A stretch of 64,000 bases of DNA. It comes from Leadbetterella sp. (GTDB lineage Bacteria > Bacteroidota > Bacteroidia > Cytophagales > Spirosomataceae). The position numbers and the translations under genes were made by a program. How positions within the stretch are numbered: the stretch's first letter is position 1; every line of letters begins with the position of its first letter. Below the pieces are notes generated by a model. It saw only the letters and a program-made list of their open reading frames with translations. It searched no databases and was not told the DNA's origin. Positions 52,183 through 60,774 of the stretch are shown here, piece by piece. Location: assembly GCA_019638185.1 (NCBI GenBank), contig JAHBUH010000018.1:33417-97416 (forward strand), written 5' to 3'.

Positions 52183-54717
52183 CTATTCCTCTTCTTCCCC
52201 AAATCTTCCGCCTCCGATGCCCTTTCCGAAGAAAATGGCATTCAGAAACAGTTTATTTGTGCCGTACCAGAAGGCGCGGAAGTTCGGGTTATCAGTGAAG
52301 CTGATGACCTGGCCGCTACCGGTGCGCTGGGCGATTACCGCCGGGCTTTTGCGAATGCGCTCCAGGTTTTTGGGGTGCACATAGCCGGCCATCAGGGGAT
52401 TTTCAGTGAACATTACGGGGGTATTGAAGGCGTTTTGAGTGTCTTCAAAAACGGTGTTATTCACTTTGAAAACCGGAAGGTAAGTCTGCTTATAGCCGTA
52501 ACATAGCGGGTGGCTGACGTCTATCCGCGCCTCAAAGATGGTGCCTGCGGTAGACATGGCCCCGTTTATATTGTTTTGTGAAGCATACGGAAGTTTCTTT
52601 CCCCGGGTATCCGGCGCTGCTCCGGCTTTGAAACTGGCAGAGCCTATCTTGTTCCGGGCGGCCCAGGTGGCGCCGTCGCCTAAAGCGATGAGCGTACCGC
52701 CGCTTTCCACGTAGTTTTTGATCTGCTCAGCCGATAGTTCGGAATAGCGGCCGTGATTCAATACGATATGGCTGTATTTAGAGAGATTAACCCGGTTTAC
52801 GGTGCTGATATCGGCAAAGGTAAGCGGGAGGTTAACGCGGGTATCCAGCAGGTGCCACACTTCCCCGGCGTCATTGGCATCCACGCCATCACCGGTGATC
52901 ATGAGTATACTGGGCTTTTCCATTACCCGGAATTTTTCACTGCCCAGGTTGATTCCTTTTTCCGTCAGGCCGGTGCTTTGGGCATAGAAGGTGATGCCGT
53001 CACGGGCTGCCAGGGTTTCCAGCAGCTGCCGGGCGCCCTTCCCGGTCACCTGTATGGTACCGTAGCTGAACTCTTTTTCTTTGCCGTCTATGAGTACGGT
53101 GAAGGGCTCGGTGGCGTATTTGAGCACATATCCTTTGGAGAGCAGTTCGTAAGTAGCGCGGGACGCAAAATAGCTGTCCCATTCATAAAGGTAGGCCAGG
53201 GAGCTGTTTCCTACTACTTTCCCGGCGGGAAAGGGATTATCTTCCACTTTTTGACCCAGGCTTAGCGCTCCTTTTACTTCCGTGTAGGGCACATTCATGC
53301 ACAGGGGAGTGGTCCAGGCGGAAATGTCGTAAAAAGCGCTGTCCTGGAAAGTAGTTCTTTTCTCAAACATGGAAGTGATCAGGCGGTGCTGGGGCTGATC
53401 CAGGGGTACCACGTAGGCGTCTTCTTTGCTGAAATCCAGGCCGTTTATTTTCTCGGCCCGTGTTACCCGGTAAACGTCTACCTGGTTTCTCTTCAGCATA
53501 TTCACCATTTCCCAGGTACTGATGGGGTCATTGCTGCCGCCAAACATATAGGCTTTCACATCACCGGTGGCTTTCTGGGCGTAAAAGTCTTTTTGATAAG
53601 CCAGCAGATCCTGGCGTAGTTCCTTACCGGCCTGCAGGGTAGACAGGGTGGTCACAAACTGGTTACGGATGGTGAAAGGGAAGCTGACCGGCCCGTTAAT
53701 ACTCTCCTGCAGGTGGCCCCGTGAGGAGGCCTGCTCAAAGAGTATCCCTATGGAGCCGTTCACGTCAGGCAGGGTGGAGCCTTTGCCGTAGTAGAAATCG
53801 TCATAGTTCTCTTTGGTATAGTAGGCCGAGCCTATTTTATCCAGGGCTTTGGCGTGGTAAGTGCCTATCCGGGAGGTCATATCAATGTTACTTCTGGGCG
53901 TTATGGGGTGGGTTCTGGCGGGTATTCCGGGCTGGAAGAAGAAGCTGGAATTGGTTCCCATTTCATGGTGGTCCGTCAGGATATTCGGCCTCCAGTCATA
54001 GAATTTCACCAGCCTGCCGCGGCTTTCGGGCAGCTGCTGATAAAGCCAGTCGCGGTTCAGGTCAAACCAGTAGTGGTTGGTCCGGCCATTAGGCCAGGTT
54101 TCGCGAAATTCCCGGCTATTTCCGTCGGAAACCAGGGTCTGGCTTTTATTGCTGTTAACCCAGGTAGAGAAGCGCGTGGCACCGTCCGGGTTCAGGCAGG
54201 GATCTACCAGGATCACGGCATCTTTCAGAAGTGCGTCTATTTCCGGTCCCTGGGCGGCTGCCAGGTGATAGCCGGCCAGCAGGGAGGCATTGATGGCGCT
54301 GGCCTCATTGCCGTGCACCGAATAGCCCATCCAGATCACTACGGGCATATCTTTGATTTTCAATCCTTTGGAAAGATCAGGGTTCGCCAGTTTTTTATGC
54401 TCGGCTTTGATGTTTTCCAGGTTAGCCAGGTTAGCCGGTGAAGTGAAGGTGACCAGCAGCAGCTCGCGGTTTTCAAAGCTGCGGCCATAGGTTTCCACTT
54501 TCATGCGGTCAGAATGCCGGGCCAGCTCGCGGAAGTAGGCATTCACCTCGTAGGGAGTGGCATGCTGCTCGCCTACTTCATAGCCCAGGAACTCTTTGGG
54601 TGTAGGGATTTTGCTGTCATAAGCCTGGCCCTCGGGCAGGTAATATTTCAGGGTAACCTGGGCCGTGACGCTGAATTGCAGGCAAAGGAAAAGTAACGAC
54701 AGGAAGAAATTCTTCAT
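52183..54717 (-). CDS. Secreted M14-family zinc carboxypeptidase with C-terminal amidotransferase-like domain
   Basis: The 844-residue protein has a signal peptide (MKNFFLSLLFLCLQFSVTAQ) and an N-terminal M14 domain (about 40-380): TYGRSFENRELLLVTFTS, zinc ligands in YSVHGNEAS and TDHHEMGTN, and the catalytic Glu in GILFEQASSRG. The C-terminal region (about 590-840) resembles a class-I glutamine-amidotransferase fold (LMITGDGVDANDAGEVWHLLD, IVLNHGRY) that lacks obvious catalytic Cys and is found in many Bacteroidota M14 proteins. It probably removes C-terminal residues from peptides outside the cytoplasm. It is monocistronic, and its acidic C-terminus FGEEEE abuts the palindromic repeat. Confidence 0.9.
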   Translation of the reverse strand: MKNFFLSLLFLCLQFSVTAQVTLKYYLPEGQAYDSKIPTPKEFLGYEVGEQHATPYEVNAYFRELARHSDRMKVETYGRSFENRELLLVTFTSPANLANLENIKAEHKKLANPDLSKGLKIKDMPVVIWMGYSVHGNEASAINASLLAGYHLAAAQGPEIDALLKDAVILVDPCLNPDGATRFSTWVNSNKSQTLVSDGNSREFRETWPNGRTNHYWFDLNRDWLYQQLPESRGRLVKFYDWRPNILTDHHEMGTNSSFFFQPGIPARTHPITPRSNIDMTSRIGTYHAKALDKIGSAYYTKENYDDFYYGKGSTLPDVNGSIGILFEQASSRGHLQESINGPVSFPFTIRNQFVTTLSTLQAGKELRQDLLAYQKDFYAQKATGDVKAYMFGGSNDPISTWEMVNMLKRNQVDVYRVTRAEKINGLDFSKEDAYVVPLDQPQHRLITSMFEKRTTFQDSAFYDISAWTTPLCMNVPYTEVKGALSLGQKVEDNPFPAGKVVGNSSLAYLYEWDSYFASRATYELLSKGYVLKYATEPFTVLIDGKEKEFSYGTIQVTGKGARQLLETLAARDGITFYAQSTGLTEKGINLGSEKFRVMEKPSILMITGDGVDANDAGEVWHLLDTRVNLPLTFADISTVNRVNLSKYSHIVLNHGRYSELSAEQIKNYVESGGTLIALGDGATWAARNKIGSASFKAGAAPDTRGKKLPYASQNNINGAMSTAGTIFEARIDVSHPLCYGYKQTYLPVFKVNNTVFEDTQNAFNTPVMFTENPLMAGYVHPKNLERIRKSPAVIAQRTGSGQVISFTDNPNFRAFWYGTNKLFLNAIFFGKGIGGGRFGEEEE

Positions 54718-54928
54718 AGGACTCGGTTTGGTAATTAATTATTCAGAAAAGTATAAAAAGAAGCGCATTTTAACAAAAAGACGTAGACCATTGGAGGGAT
54801 TTCAGAGTCCAATATGGGATAAAAAAGGAATAATTTTGACTTTTCTTTATTGAGGTGCATGTTTGTAGGGCTAATTGGAATGTTTCTCAATAAGCATGAT
54901 TATTTTTACCAGAGAAAACGAAAAGTAA

Positions 54929-56434
54929 ATGCCGGCTTCAAAACAAGTTATACATTCTGACGTGGTGCTGATCGGCGCCGGGATCATGAGCTCTACCCTG
55001 GCTTCTATCCTGAAAGAGCTGAACCCTGATATTTCCATTTACATCCTGGAAAGGCTGGATGCACCGGCCGCCGAGAGCTCGGATGCCTGGAATAATGCAG
55101 GTACCGGCCACAGCGCCCTGTGCGAGCTGAATTATACGCCCGAGCGCGAAGACGGGAGTGTGGATTGCAGCAAAGCGGTGAAGATCTTTGAACAGTTTGA
55201 GATCTCCAAGCAATACTGGGCTTACCTGGTCAAACAAGGCCTGGTGGATTCCCCTGAGGAGTTTATCCATACCATTCCCCACATGAGCTTTGTGTTTGGT
55301 GAGAAAAATGTGGATTACCTGAAGAAGCGCTACGAAGCCCTGGGGCAGTATCATTTTTTCAAGGGCATGAAGTTTAGTAATGACCCGGAGCGCATCCGGC
55401 GCTGGGCACCGCTGATCATGGAAGGGCGCGATCCGGAAGAACAGGTGGCGGCCACGCGGGCCGAGTGGGGGACCGATGTGAACTTTGGCACCCTCACCCG
55501 CAAGATCCTGAAATACCTGATGTTTGAGAAGGAGGTAACCCTGAAATTAGCGCATGAGGTAAAAGAGCTTACCCGTCTGAAAGACGGTAAATGGAAGATC
55601 GTAGCCAAAAACCTGACCAATGACGTGAAGACCGAGTTTCACGCCGGTTTCGTGTTTATTGGGGCGGGTGGCGGCTCCCTGCCGCTGCTGGAGAAGTCGG
55701 ATATCCCGGAAGGTAAGGCTTACGGCGGTTTCCCGGTGGGCGGCCAATGGCTGCGCTGCACCAATAAGGAGGTGATCAAACGGCACGATGCCAAAGTATA
55801 CGGTAAAGCAGCCGTGGGAGCGCCGCCCATGTCGGTACCCCATCTGGATACCCGGTTTATCGACGGCGAGCGGGCGCTGCTTTTCGGCCCCTACGCCGGT
55901 TTCTCTACCCGCTTTTTAAAGAACGGATCCCTGCTGGACCTGCCCGGTTCCATCAATACCCATAATATTCTGCCCATGCTACGGGTAGGCTGGGATAACA
56001 TGGATCTTACAAAATACCTGATTAACCAGGTGAGCCAGTCGCAGGATGAAAAAGTAGATGCCCTGAGAGAGTATTTACCGAACGTGCAGGCGGAAGACTG
56101 GGAGCTGGAAATAGCCGGCCAACGGGTGCAGGTGATCAAAAAAGATAAGGGTGGTGTGCTGGAGTTCGGAACGGAGATCGTGAATGCGGCTGACGGCAGC
56201 ATTGCGGCCCTGCTGGGCGCGTCTCCGGGGGCTTCCACTGTGGTGGCCATCATGCTGGAGGTGCTGCGCCGGTGTTTCCCTGACCGGGTGGAAGACTGGA
56301 AACCGCGACTGGAGGAAATGATCCCTTCCTACGAAAAATCCCTGCTGGAAGATACTACACTTTACCGTGAAGAGCACCTGGCTTCTGCCGCGCTGCTGGG
56401 CATAGAGCCGGCACCGCTGGAGAAGGCCGTATGA
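54929..56434 (+). CDS. mqo: Malate:quinone oxidoreductase
   Basis: Mqo oxidises malate to oxaloacetate and passes electrons to the quinone pool from the cytoplasmic face of the membrane. The 501-residue protein has the FAD-binding start VVLIGAGIMSSTLASIL, then LERLDAPAAESSDAWNNAGTGHSALCELNYTP and SPGASTVVAIMLEVL at the C-terminus, all typical of the family. It replaces or supplements malate dehydrogenase in the citric acid cycle. The gene stands alone between the M14 gene (divergent) and a convergent small gene. No clear promoter box is seen. Confidence 0.97.
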   Translation: MPASKQVIHSDVVLIGAGIMSSTLASILKELNPDISIYILERLDAPAAESSDAWNNAGTGHSALCELNYTPEREDGSVDCSKAVKIFEQFEISKQYWAYLVKQGLVDSPEEFIHTIPHMSFVFGEKNVDYLKKRYEALGQYHFFKGMKFSNDPERIRRWAPLIMEGRDPEEQVAATRAEWGTDVNFGTLTRKILKYLMFEKEVTLKLAHEVKELTRLKDGKWKIVAKNLTNDVKTEFHAGFVFIGAGGGSLPLLEKSDIPEGKAYGGFPVGGQWLRCTNKEVIKRHDAKVYGKAAVGAPPMSVPHLDTRFIDGERALLFGPYAGFSTRFLKNGSLLDLPGSINTHNILPMLRVGWDNMDLTKYLINQVSQSQDEKVDALREYLPNVQAEDWELEIAGQRVQVIKKDKGGVLEFGTEIVNAADGSIAALLGASPGASTVVAIMLEVLRRCFPDRVEDWKPRLEEMIPSYEKSLLEDTTLYREEHLASAALLGIEPAPLEKAV

Positions 56435-56477
56435 TAGGAGTACAGGCACGTATAAGGATACCCGCAGGGCAGCAGTT

Positions 56478-56990
56478 TCAGCTTTTGAACTGCTGCTCTG
56501 CGTTTTTAAAGAGGATGTTAAAGGTGGTCATGCTGCCGTAGCACCGGGAGACGTATTGCTGGATATCCACTTTGGCTTCATCGCTGAGCTCAGACGCATT
56601 CACTTTTTGTTCCAGCACCCGCAGCTTGTCGCGCATCATCACTATTTTATGGAAGAAAGATTCAATGGGAATCTCCTTGGGGGCCAGTCCCGGTTTGCCG
56701 GGCTCCAGGATCATCCGGCCACCCGTCCATTTCTCGCCCAGCGGCACGATTTCCGTGGCGTCCATCCATTTTTGTAATACTTTATTGAGGGTTCTTTCCA
56801 CGTCGGAAAGGCTGATCAGGTCGGTGCTCAGCGGTACGCTTTCAATGATCTCCAGGGCGGTTTCGGGCTTAATGCGACGGGTACCGCTTTGGATAAAAGT
56901 GATCTCGTAGCCTTCTGACCGTACACTGATGACCACGCCTTCGCCGTATTCCTGATGCCTTACTCTTGAGCCTATTCCCAGAATTTCCAT
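56478..56990 (-). CDS. Small conserved protein with Tudor-like N-terminal domain
   Basis: The 170-residue cytoplasmic protein opens with a short beta-barrel (MEILGIGSRVRHQEYGEGVV, about 1-45), similar to the Tudor-like C-terminal domain of UvrD/PcrA helicases that contacts RNA polymerase. The remainder (about 55-170) is helical, with LSDVERTLNKVLQKWMDATE and a C-terminal coiled-coil-like segment (FFHKIVMMRDKLRVLEQKV). I know of no assigned function. It has a well-placed promoter (TTG, 18-base spacer, TATCTTTG) and is monocistronic. Confidence 0.65.
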   Translation of the reverse strand: MEILGIGSRVRHQEYGEGVVISVRSEGYEITFIQSGTRRIKPETALEIIESVPLSTDLISLSDVERTLNKVLQKWMDATEIVPLGEKWTGGRMILEPGKPGLAPKEIPIESFFHKIVMMRDKLRVLEQKVNASELSDEAKVDIQQYVSRCYGSMTTFNILFKNAEQQFKS

Positions 56991-57010
56991 GTTTTGGTTG
57001 ATTAAGGCCG

Positions 57011-57039
57011 CAAAGATAAGGCAGAAAATACAAAAACAA
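57011..57039 (-). promoter_or_regulatory. Promoter with -33 TTG and -7 TATCTTTG
   Basis: On the minus strand TTG (57037-57039) and TATCTTTG (57011-57018) are 18 bases apart, 20 bases before the ATG at 56990. Confidence 0.6.
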
Positions 57040-57098
57040 GCTAACCGCCACCCACACCCGGCATCAGCCCCAATTACCCCCTAATCATTAATCATTAT

Positions 57099-57725
57099 CT
57101 ACTGGTTATTCTGCTGATTCAGAATCTCAATAGTCCGTGCCTTTTCGGCTTTGTCTTTCTGGTAATTGATGTCATAGGTAGTAGGCTGCCGGACTTTGGA
57201 GGCATACGGATTTTTTTCCAGGGCGCTCTCCACCTGGCGGATAAAAGAGAATACCATTTCGTCTTTCAGGCCTTCTTCCAGGGCCAGGTTATAGTAATCC
57301 AGGGCTTTGCTGAGGAAATCGGCGGCACCCTCCTGGGTGCGGCTGGCTATAGCGCGACGCTTCATCTGGTTAGCCATTTCCAGCGTAAGAACAGGCAGCA
57401 GGCCGCGGTTAGGATCGTAGGGATTAAGCACCAGCAGCTCTTTCATGTGCGACTTGGCGATGTCATATTTCTGGAAAGCCCGGTAGTCTTCGGTTTTTTT
57501 CCAGTGAAACATGGCCCGGGAGCTGTTTTTTATCTGCTCCTCAATGGAGTAATCGCCCTGGAATTCAGGGCTCTTGGCCAGGTTCCGGTATAAGAAGAAG
57601 GCATCCCAGTACCGGCCGGCCTGGTAATAGTCATCTGCCTCAATCTTCTTGTATTTCAGATAATCTGATTGAGCGAAAGTGGTCAGTGAAACAAATGAAA
57701 AAACGGCTATCAGCGCTGTTCTCAT
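57099..57725 (-). CDS. Secreted TPR-like helical protein of unknown function
   Basis: The 208-residue product has a signal peptide (MRTALIAVFSFVSLTTFAQ). The mature part is helical with TPR-like repeats: KIEADDYYQAGRYWDAFFLYRNLA, YDIAKSHMKELLVLNPYDPN and ALDYYNLALEEGLKDE. It ends in a hydrophilic Lys/Glu/Gln segment. TPR proteins of this kind often accompany OmpA or gliding/secretion systems in Bacteroidota, but no such partner is adjacent. It is monocistronic. Between it and the 56990 gene lies a half-copy of a TAATCATTAATCATTA-type word. Confidence 0.6.
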   Translation of the reverse strand: MRTALIAVFSFVSLTTFAQSDYLKYKKIEADDYYQAGRYWDAFFLYRNLAKSPEFQGDYSIEEQIKNSSRAMFHWKKTEDYRAFQKYDIAKSHMKELLVLNPYDPNRGLLPVLTLEMANQMKRRAIASRTQEGAADFLSKALDYYNLALEEGLKDEMVFSFIRQVESALEKNPYASKVRQPTTYDINYQKDKAEKARTIEILNQQNNQ

Positions 57726-57839
57726 GATTCAGGGTTTTACGATGAAAGGAAAGTATTTTTATATGCAAATTATCTTCGTTTTTTGGTTTCTAACGCATAG
57801 CTTTAGAAAAAATTTTACAAAACGTCTAAAAAGTAACGG

Positions 57840-58754
57840 TTGATCAGTTTTGAGGAGTGGATAGCCCTGTTCGAAGCGGAACCCCGTTTCGCCTATTGCC
57901 GGAAAGGCGAGGTGCCCCCCGCTGACAGGATCGTGATCTGGGAAGACCAGTGGCAGCACCGGCAGAATATCGTACGGTCACGGGTGCTTTCCAAGCTGGG
58001 CCTCCTGGAGAGAATACCCGGCCGTTTATGCACGCTGCAGCGGATATCCCGGCCCCTGGCCGATAAATTCCTGGAAAAACACCACCTCCAGGGCACCACC
58101 GCATCCAAGATCAAGTATGGCTTATTCCTTCCTGAAAAGTATTACAGGGTATTGAAAGAAGTGCCTTCAGACGCATACCCTGGTCAGCCTGCTTCGAAAG
58201 AAGGGCAGGGGAGGACCGGAAGTTCCTCCGGCGCCGGTCTGCTGATGGCGGTGATGACGTTTTCCGGGCCCCGGCAGTTTCATGACGGCACGCGGTCTTA
58301 TGAAATGATCCGCTTTGCCGTGCGTTGTAATTTTCATGTACAGGGCGGGTTCTCCCGGCTTTTGCAGCATTTTATCCGTGAAAAAGACCCGGATTCCATT
58401 ATGACCTACGTGGACCTGGACTGGTATACGGGCGCTACGTACGAAGCGCTGGGCTTTGAGCCGGCGGGAGTGCTGCGGCCCATCGGTTATACGGTGGATG
58501 AAGACGGAAGGCGGAGGCCCGTGAGCGGAGCCCCGGCCTCCGGAGATCCGGTCCTGGAAGAGCCGATTGCAGGAGCACCGACCCTTGGGACACCGGTCGC
58601 CGGGACGCCGGTCGCCGGGATACCGGTCGCCGGGATACTGATTCCCGAAGAACCTGGCTCCGGAGGGCCGGCTCCTGAAGAGTCTTTACAGCCACCCCAC
58701 GACGTCATCAATAAAGGAAGCCTGAAAATGATATGGAAGAAGAAATTACGGTGA
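57840..58754 (+). CDS. Phage-type GNAT/Mom-like protein with Pro/Gly repeat tail
   Basis: The 304-residue frame can start only at a TTG (57840), since an in-frame TAA lies just upstream and no ATG is early enough. Residues about 55-220 resemble a family of phage and bacterial GNAT-fold proteins related to Mom-type DNA modifiers: SRPLADKFLEKHHLQG, YGLFLPEKYY, SYEMIRFAVRCNFHVQGGFSRLL and YVDLDWYTGATYEALGFEP. The C-terminal 80 residues are a low-complexity Pro/Ala/Gly tail with a five-residue period (TPVAG, IPVAG), encoded by 15-base repeats. The 3' end overlaps miaA by 22 bases. The function is inferred from distant resemblance only. Confidence 0.55.
   Translation: MISFEEWIALFEAEPRFAYCRKGEVPPADRIVIWEDQWQHRQNIVRSRVLSKLGLLERIPGRLCTLQRISRPLADKFLEKHHLQGTTASKIKYGLFLPEKYYRVLKEVPSDAYPGQPASKEGQGRTGSSSGAGLLMAVMTFSGPRQFHDGTRSYEMIRFAVRCNFHVQGGFSRLLQHFIREKDPDSIMTYVDLDWYTGATYEALGFEPAGVLRPIGYTVDEDGRRRPVSGAPASGDPVLEEPIAGAPTLGTPVAGTPVAGIPVAGILIPEEPGSGGPAPEESLQPPHDVINKGSLKMIWKKKLR
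58589..58633 (+). repeat. Tandem 15-base repeat within the GNAT/Mom-like gene
   Basis: Three copies of GACACCGGTCGCCGG with one-base variants (58589-58603, 58604-58618, 58619-58633) encode the period TPVAG. Repeat-number change would keep the frame. Confidence 0.8.
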
Positions 58755-59653
58755 TCCTGGGCCCTACGGCTTCGGGGAAAACTTCCCTGGCAGTGGCCCT
58801 GGCTAAAGAGACGGGTGCAGAGATCATTTCAGCCGACTCCCGCCAGGTGTACCGCGACATGAATGTGGGAACCGGTAAAGATCTGGCCGAGTACGGGATG
58901 GTTCCGTATCACCTGATCGATATCCTGGACGCCGGTGAAAAATATAACCTGGCGCGTTTCCAGGATGATTTCCAGGCGGCGGTGCAAAAGATAAGAGCAA
59001 AAGGTCGCCGGGTCATTCTGTGTGGCGGCACCGGCCTCTATATCCAGAGCCTGGTGCAGGGCTTTTCCAATACGTTTGTCCCGGAAAATAAGCCACTGAG
59101 ACAGGAGCTGGAAGCCTTGCCGGATGCGGAGCTGGCCAGCCGGCTGAAGGCGGAGTTTACAGCGGGGCCTGATCTGAGCAGCGGGCCGGACGGATTGCCC
59201 TCTACGCGCAAGCGCAGCATCCGGGTGCTGGAAATAGCCGCTTTTAAGCAGGAAAATCCCGGGCTGGTTTTCCCGGAACGGGAGCAGTATGATTTCCGGC
59301 TCTTCGGCCTGGATCCGCCGGTAGAGCTACGGCGCACCCGGATCTCGCAGCGACTGAAGGAGCGGGTGCAGCAGCAGGGGATGCTGGAGGAGGTAGAGGG
59401 GCTGATCGCTTCCGGAGTGCCCCCGGAAACCTTAGAATATTATGGACTGGAGTACAAATACATTTCCGCCTTTCTGCTGGGATTTCTGCGTTACGATGAG
59501 ATGTATACCCGGCTGGAAACGGAGATTCACCGCTATGCCAAGCGGCAGATGACCTTTTTCAGGAGTATGGGAAAAAAAGGGATCCGTATCAACTGGATCC
59601 CTTTTGAACTTTCTTTGAAAGAAAAGGTAAAATATATGAGGGAATGCAGGTGA
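58733..59653 (+). CDS. miaA: tRNA dimethylallyltransferase
   Basis: MiaA adds a dimethylallyl group to A37 of tRNAs reading U-starting codons. The 306-residue protein has the P-loop LGPTASGKT, the DSRQVY motif, GGTGLYIQSL and KRQMTFFRSM. The start at 58733 lies 22 bases inside the preceding gene, implying translational coupling to it. A perfect 11-bp hairpin with terminator-like shape (59575-59605) lies within the last 80 bases of the coding sequence. Confidence 0.95.
   Translation: MEEEITVILGPTASGKTSLAVALAKETGAEIISADSRQVYRDMNVGTGKDLAEYGMVPYHLIDILDAGEKYNLARFQDDFQAAVQKIRAKGRRVILCGGTGLYIQSLVQGFSNTFVPENKPLRQELEALPDAELASRLKAEFTAGPDLSSGPDGLPSTRKRSIRVLEIAAFKQENPGLVFPEREQYDFRLFGLDPPVELRRTRISQRLKERVQQQGMLEEVEGLIASGVPPETLEYYGLEYKYISAFLLGFLRYDEMYTRLETEIHRYAKRQMTFFRSMGKKGIRINWIPFELSLKEKVKYMRECR
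59575..59605. other. Perfect 11-bp hairpin inside the 3' end of miaA
   Basis: AAAAGGGATCC (59575-59585) and GGATCCCTTTT (59595-59605) form a perfect stem with a 9-base loop, 48 bases before the miaA stop. A-run and T-run flanks resemble a terminator although the site is in coding sequence. Confidence 0.6.
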
Positions 59654-59701
59654 TGTAATTTTTGATTTCTCTCGAAAGCATAAACTGCACTGTTTCGTTA
59701 A

Positions 59702-59740
59702 GGGCGGTCAGTTCGGGCACAGAATGTGCCAGCGAAGCCC
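59702..59740. other. Stem-loop between miaA and trxB
   Basis: GGCACA-gaa-TGTGCC (59716-59730) is flanked by TTCG/CGAA and then GGGC/GCCC pairings, making a three-part stem over 39 bases. It lies in the gap between two convergent genes and may serve as their shared terminator, though no T-tract follows. Confidence 0.45.
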
Positions 59741-59761
59741 CCGGTAACTGCATTCACCCCC

Positions 59762-60703
59762 TCAATGGCTCCCCTCTGCCGCCAGGTAGCGTTCAGCATC
59801 CAGAGCCGCCATACAGCCGGTGCCGGCCGCCGTAATGGCCTGACGGTAAACGTTATCCTGGGCATCACCACAGGCAAAAACCCCCGCTACATTGGTTTTA
59901 CTGGTGCCTTTTTCCACCAGGATGTACCCGGTTTCATCCATGTTCAGGTAATCACTGAAAATACCGGTATTCGGCTGGTGCCCGATGGCCACAAAAAAAC
60001 CGTGGATATCAATAACCGATTCCTCACCGCTCACTTTATTTTTAACTTTTACGCCGGTCACCCCGTCGTCACCCAGCACTTCCAGGGTCTCGGTATTGAA
60101 GAGAATCTCGATGTTCGGTGTATTTTTTACCCTTTCCTGCATGATCTGTGAGGCCCGGAATTCATCGCGCCGCACCAGCATGGTCACTTTTTTACAGAGT
60201 TTGGAAAGGTAATGGGCCTCTTCACAGGCGGTATCACCGGCCCCTACGATGGCCACGTCCTTGCCCCGGTAAAAGAAGCCGTCGCATACGGCACAGGCCG
60301 ATACGCCCAGCCCGTTCAGCCGGGTTTCGGATTCCAGCCCCAGCCATTTGGCGGAGGCGCCGGTGGCAATAATTACGGTTTTGGCAATGATCTCCTTATT
60401 TTCATCAATAATCACCTTATGGGCCAGGGGAGTAGAAAAATCTACCGATGTAGCCAGGCCGTAACGGTTATCTAATCCGAATCGTTCGGCTTGTTTTTTC
60501 AGGTCTTCCATCATAGCGGGTCCCTGAACGCCGTCAGGATATCCCGGGAAATTCTCTACGTCATTGGTGATGGTCAATTGTCCGCCCGGCTGCATGCCCT
60601 GGTACATCACGGGTTTAAGTCCTGCTCTTGCTGCGTAAATGGCTGCTGTGTATCCGGCAGGTCCGGAACCTAATATTAAAACTTCTACGTGTTCTTGTGT
60701 CAT
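59762..60703 (-). CDS. trxB: Thioredoxin reductase
   Basis: TrxB passes electrons from NADPH through FAD to thioredoxin in the cytoplasm. The 313-residue protein has the FAD motif LGSGPAGYTAAIYAARAG, the redox disulfide CAVC (137-140) followed by DGFFYRGKDVAIVGAGDTACEEA (NADPH site, given here only in part as IVGAGDTA) and a C-terminal FACGDAQDNVYRQAITAAGTG. Length is normal. It stands alone; the nearest upstream gene on the strand is the OmpA-PD40 gene far upstream, read in the same direction but ending at 60775. Confidence 0.97.
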   Translation of the reverse strand: MTQEHVEVLILGSGPAGYTAAIYAARAGLKPVMYQGMQPGGQLTITNDVENFPGYPDGVQGPAMMEDLKKQAERFGLDNRYGLATSVDFSTPLAHKVIIDENKEIIAKTVIIATGASAKWLGLESETRLNGLGVSACAVCDGFFYRGKDVAIVGAGDTACEEAHYLSKLCKKVTMLVRRDEFRASQIMQERVKNTPNIEILFNTETLEVLGDDGVTGVKVKNKVSGEESVIDIHGFFVAIGHQPNTGIFSDYLNMDETGYILVEKGTSKTNVAGVFACGDAQDNVYRQAITAAGTGCMAALDAERYLAAEGSH

Positions 60704-60774
60704 TTGGGTTACTTGTTCTTTAAAGAAAAGGATTTTTGAAGCCGCAAAGTTCGGAAATTCCCCGGAAAAAAAAC

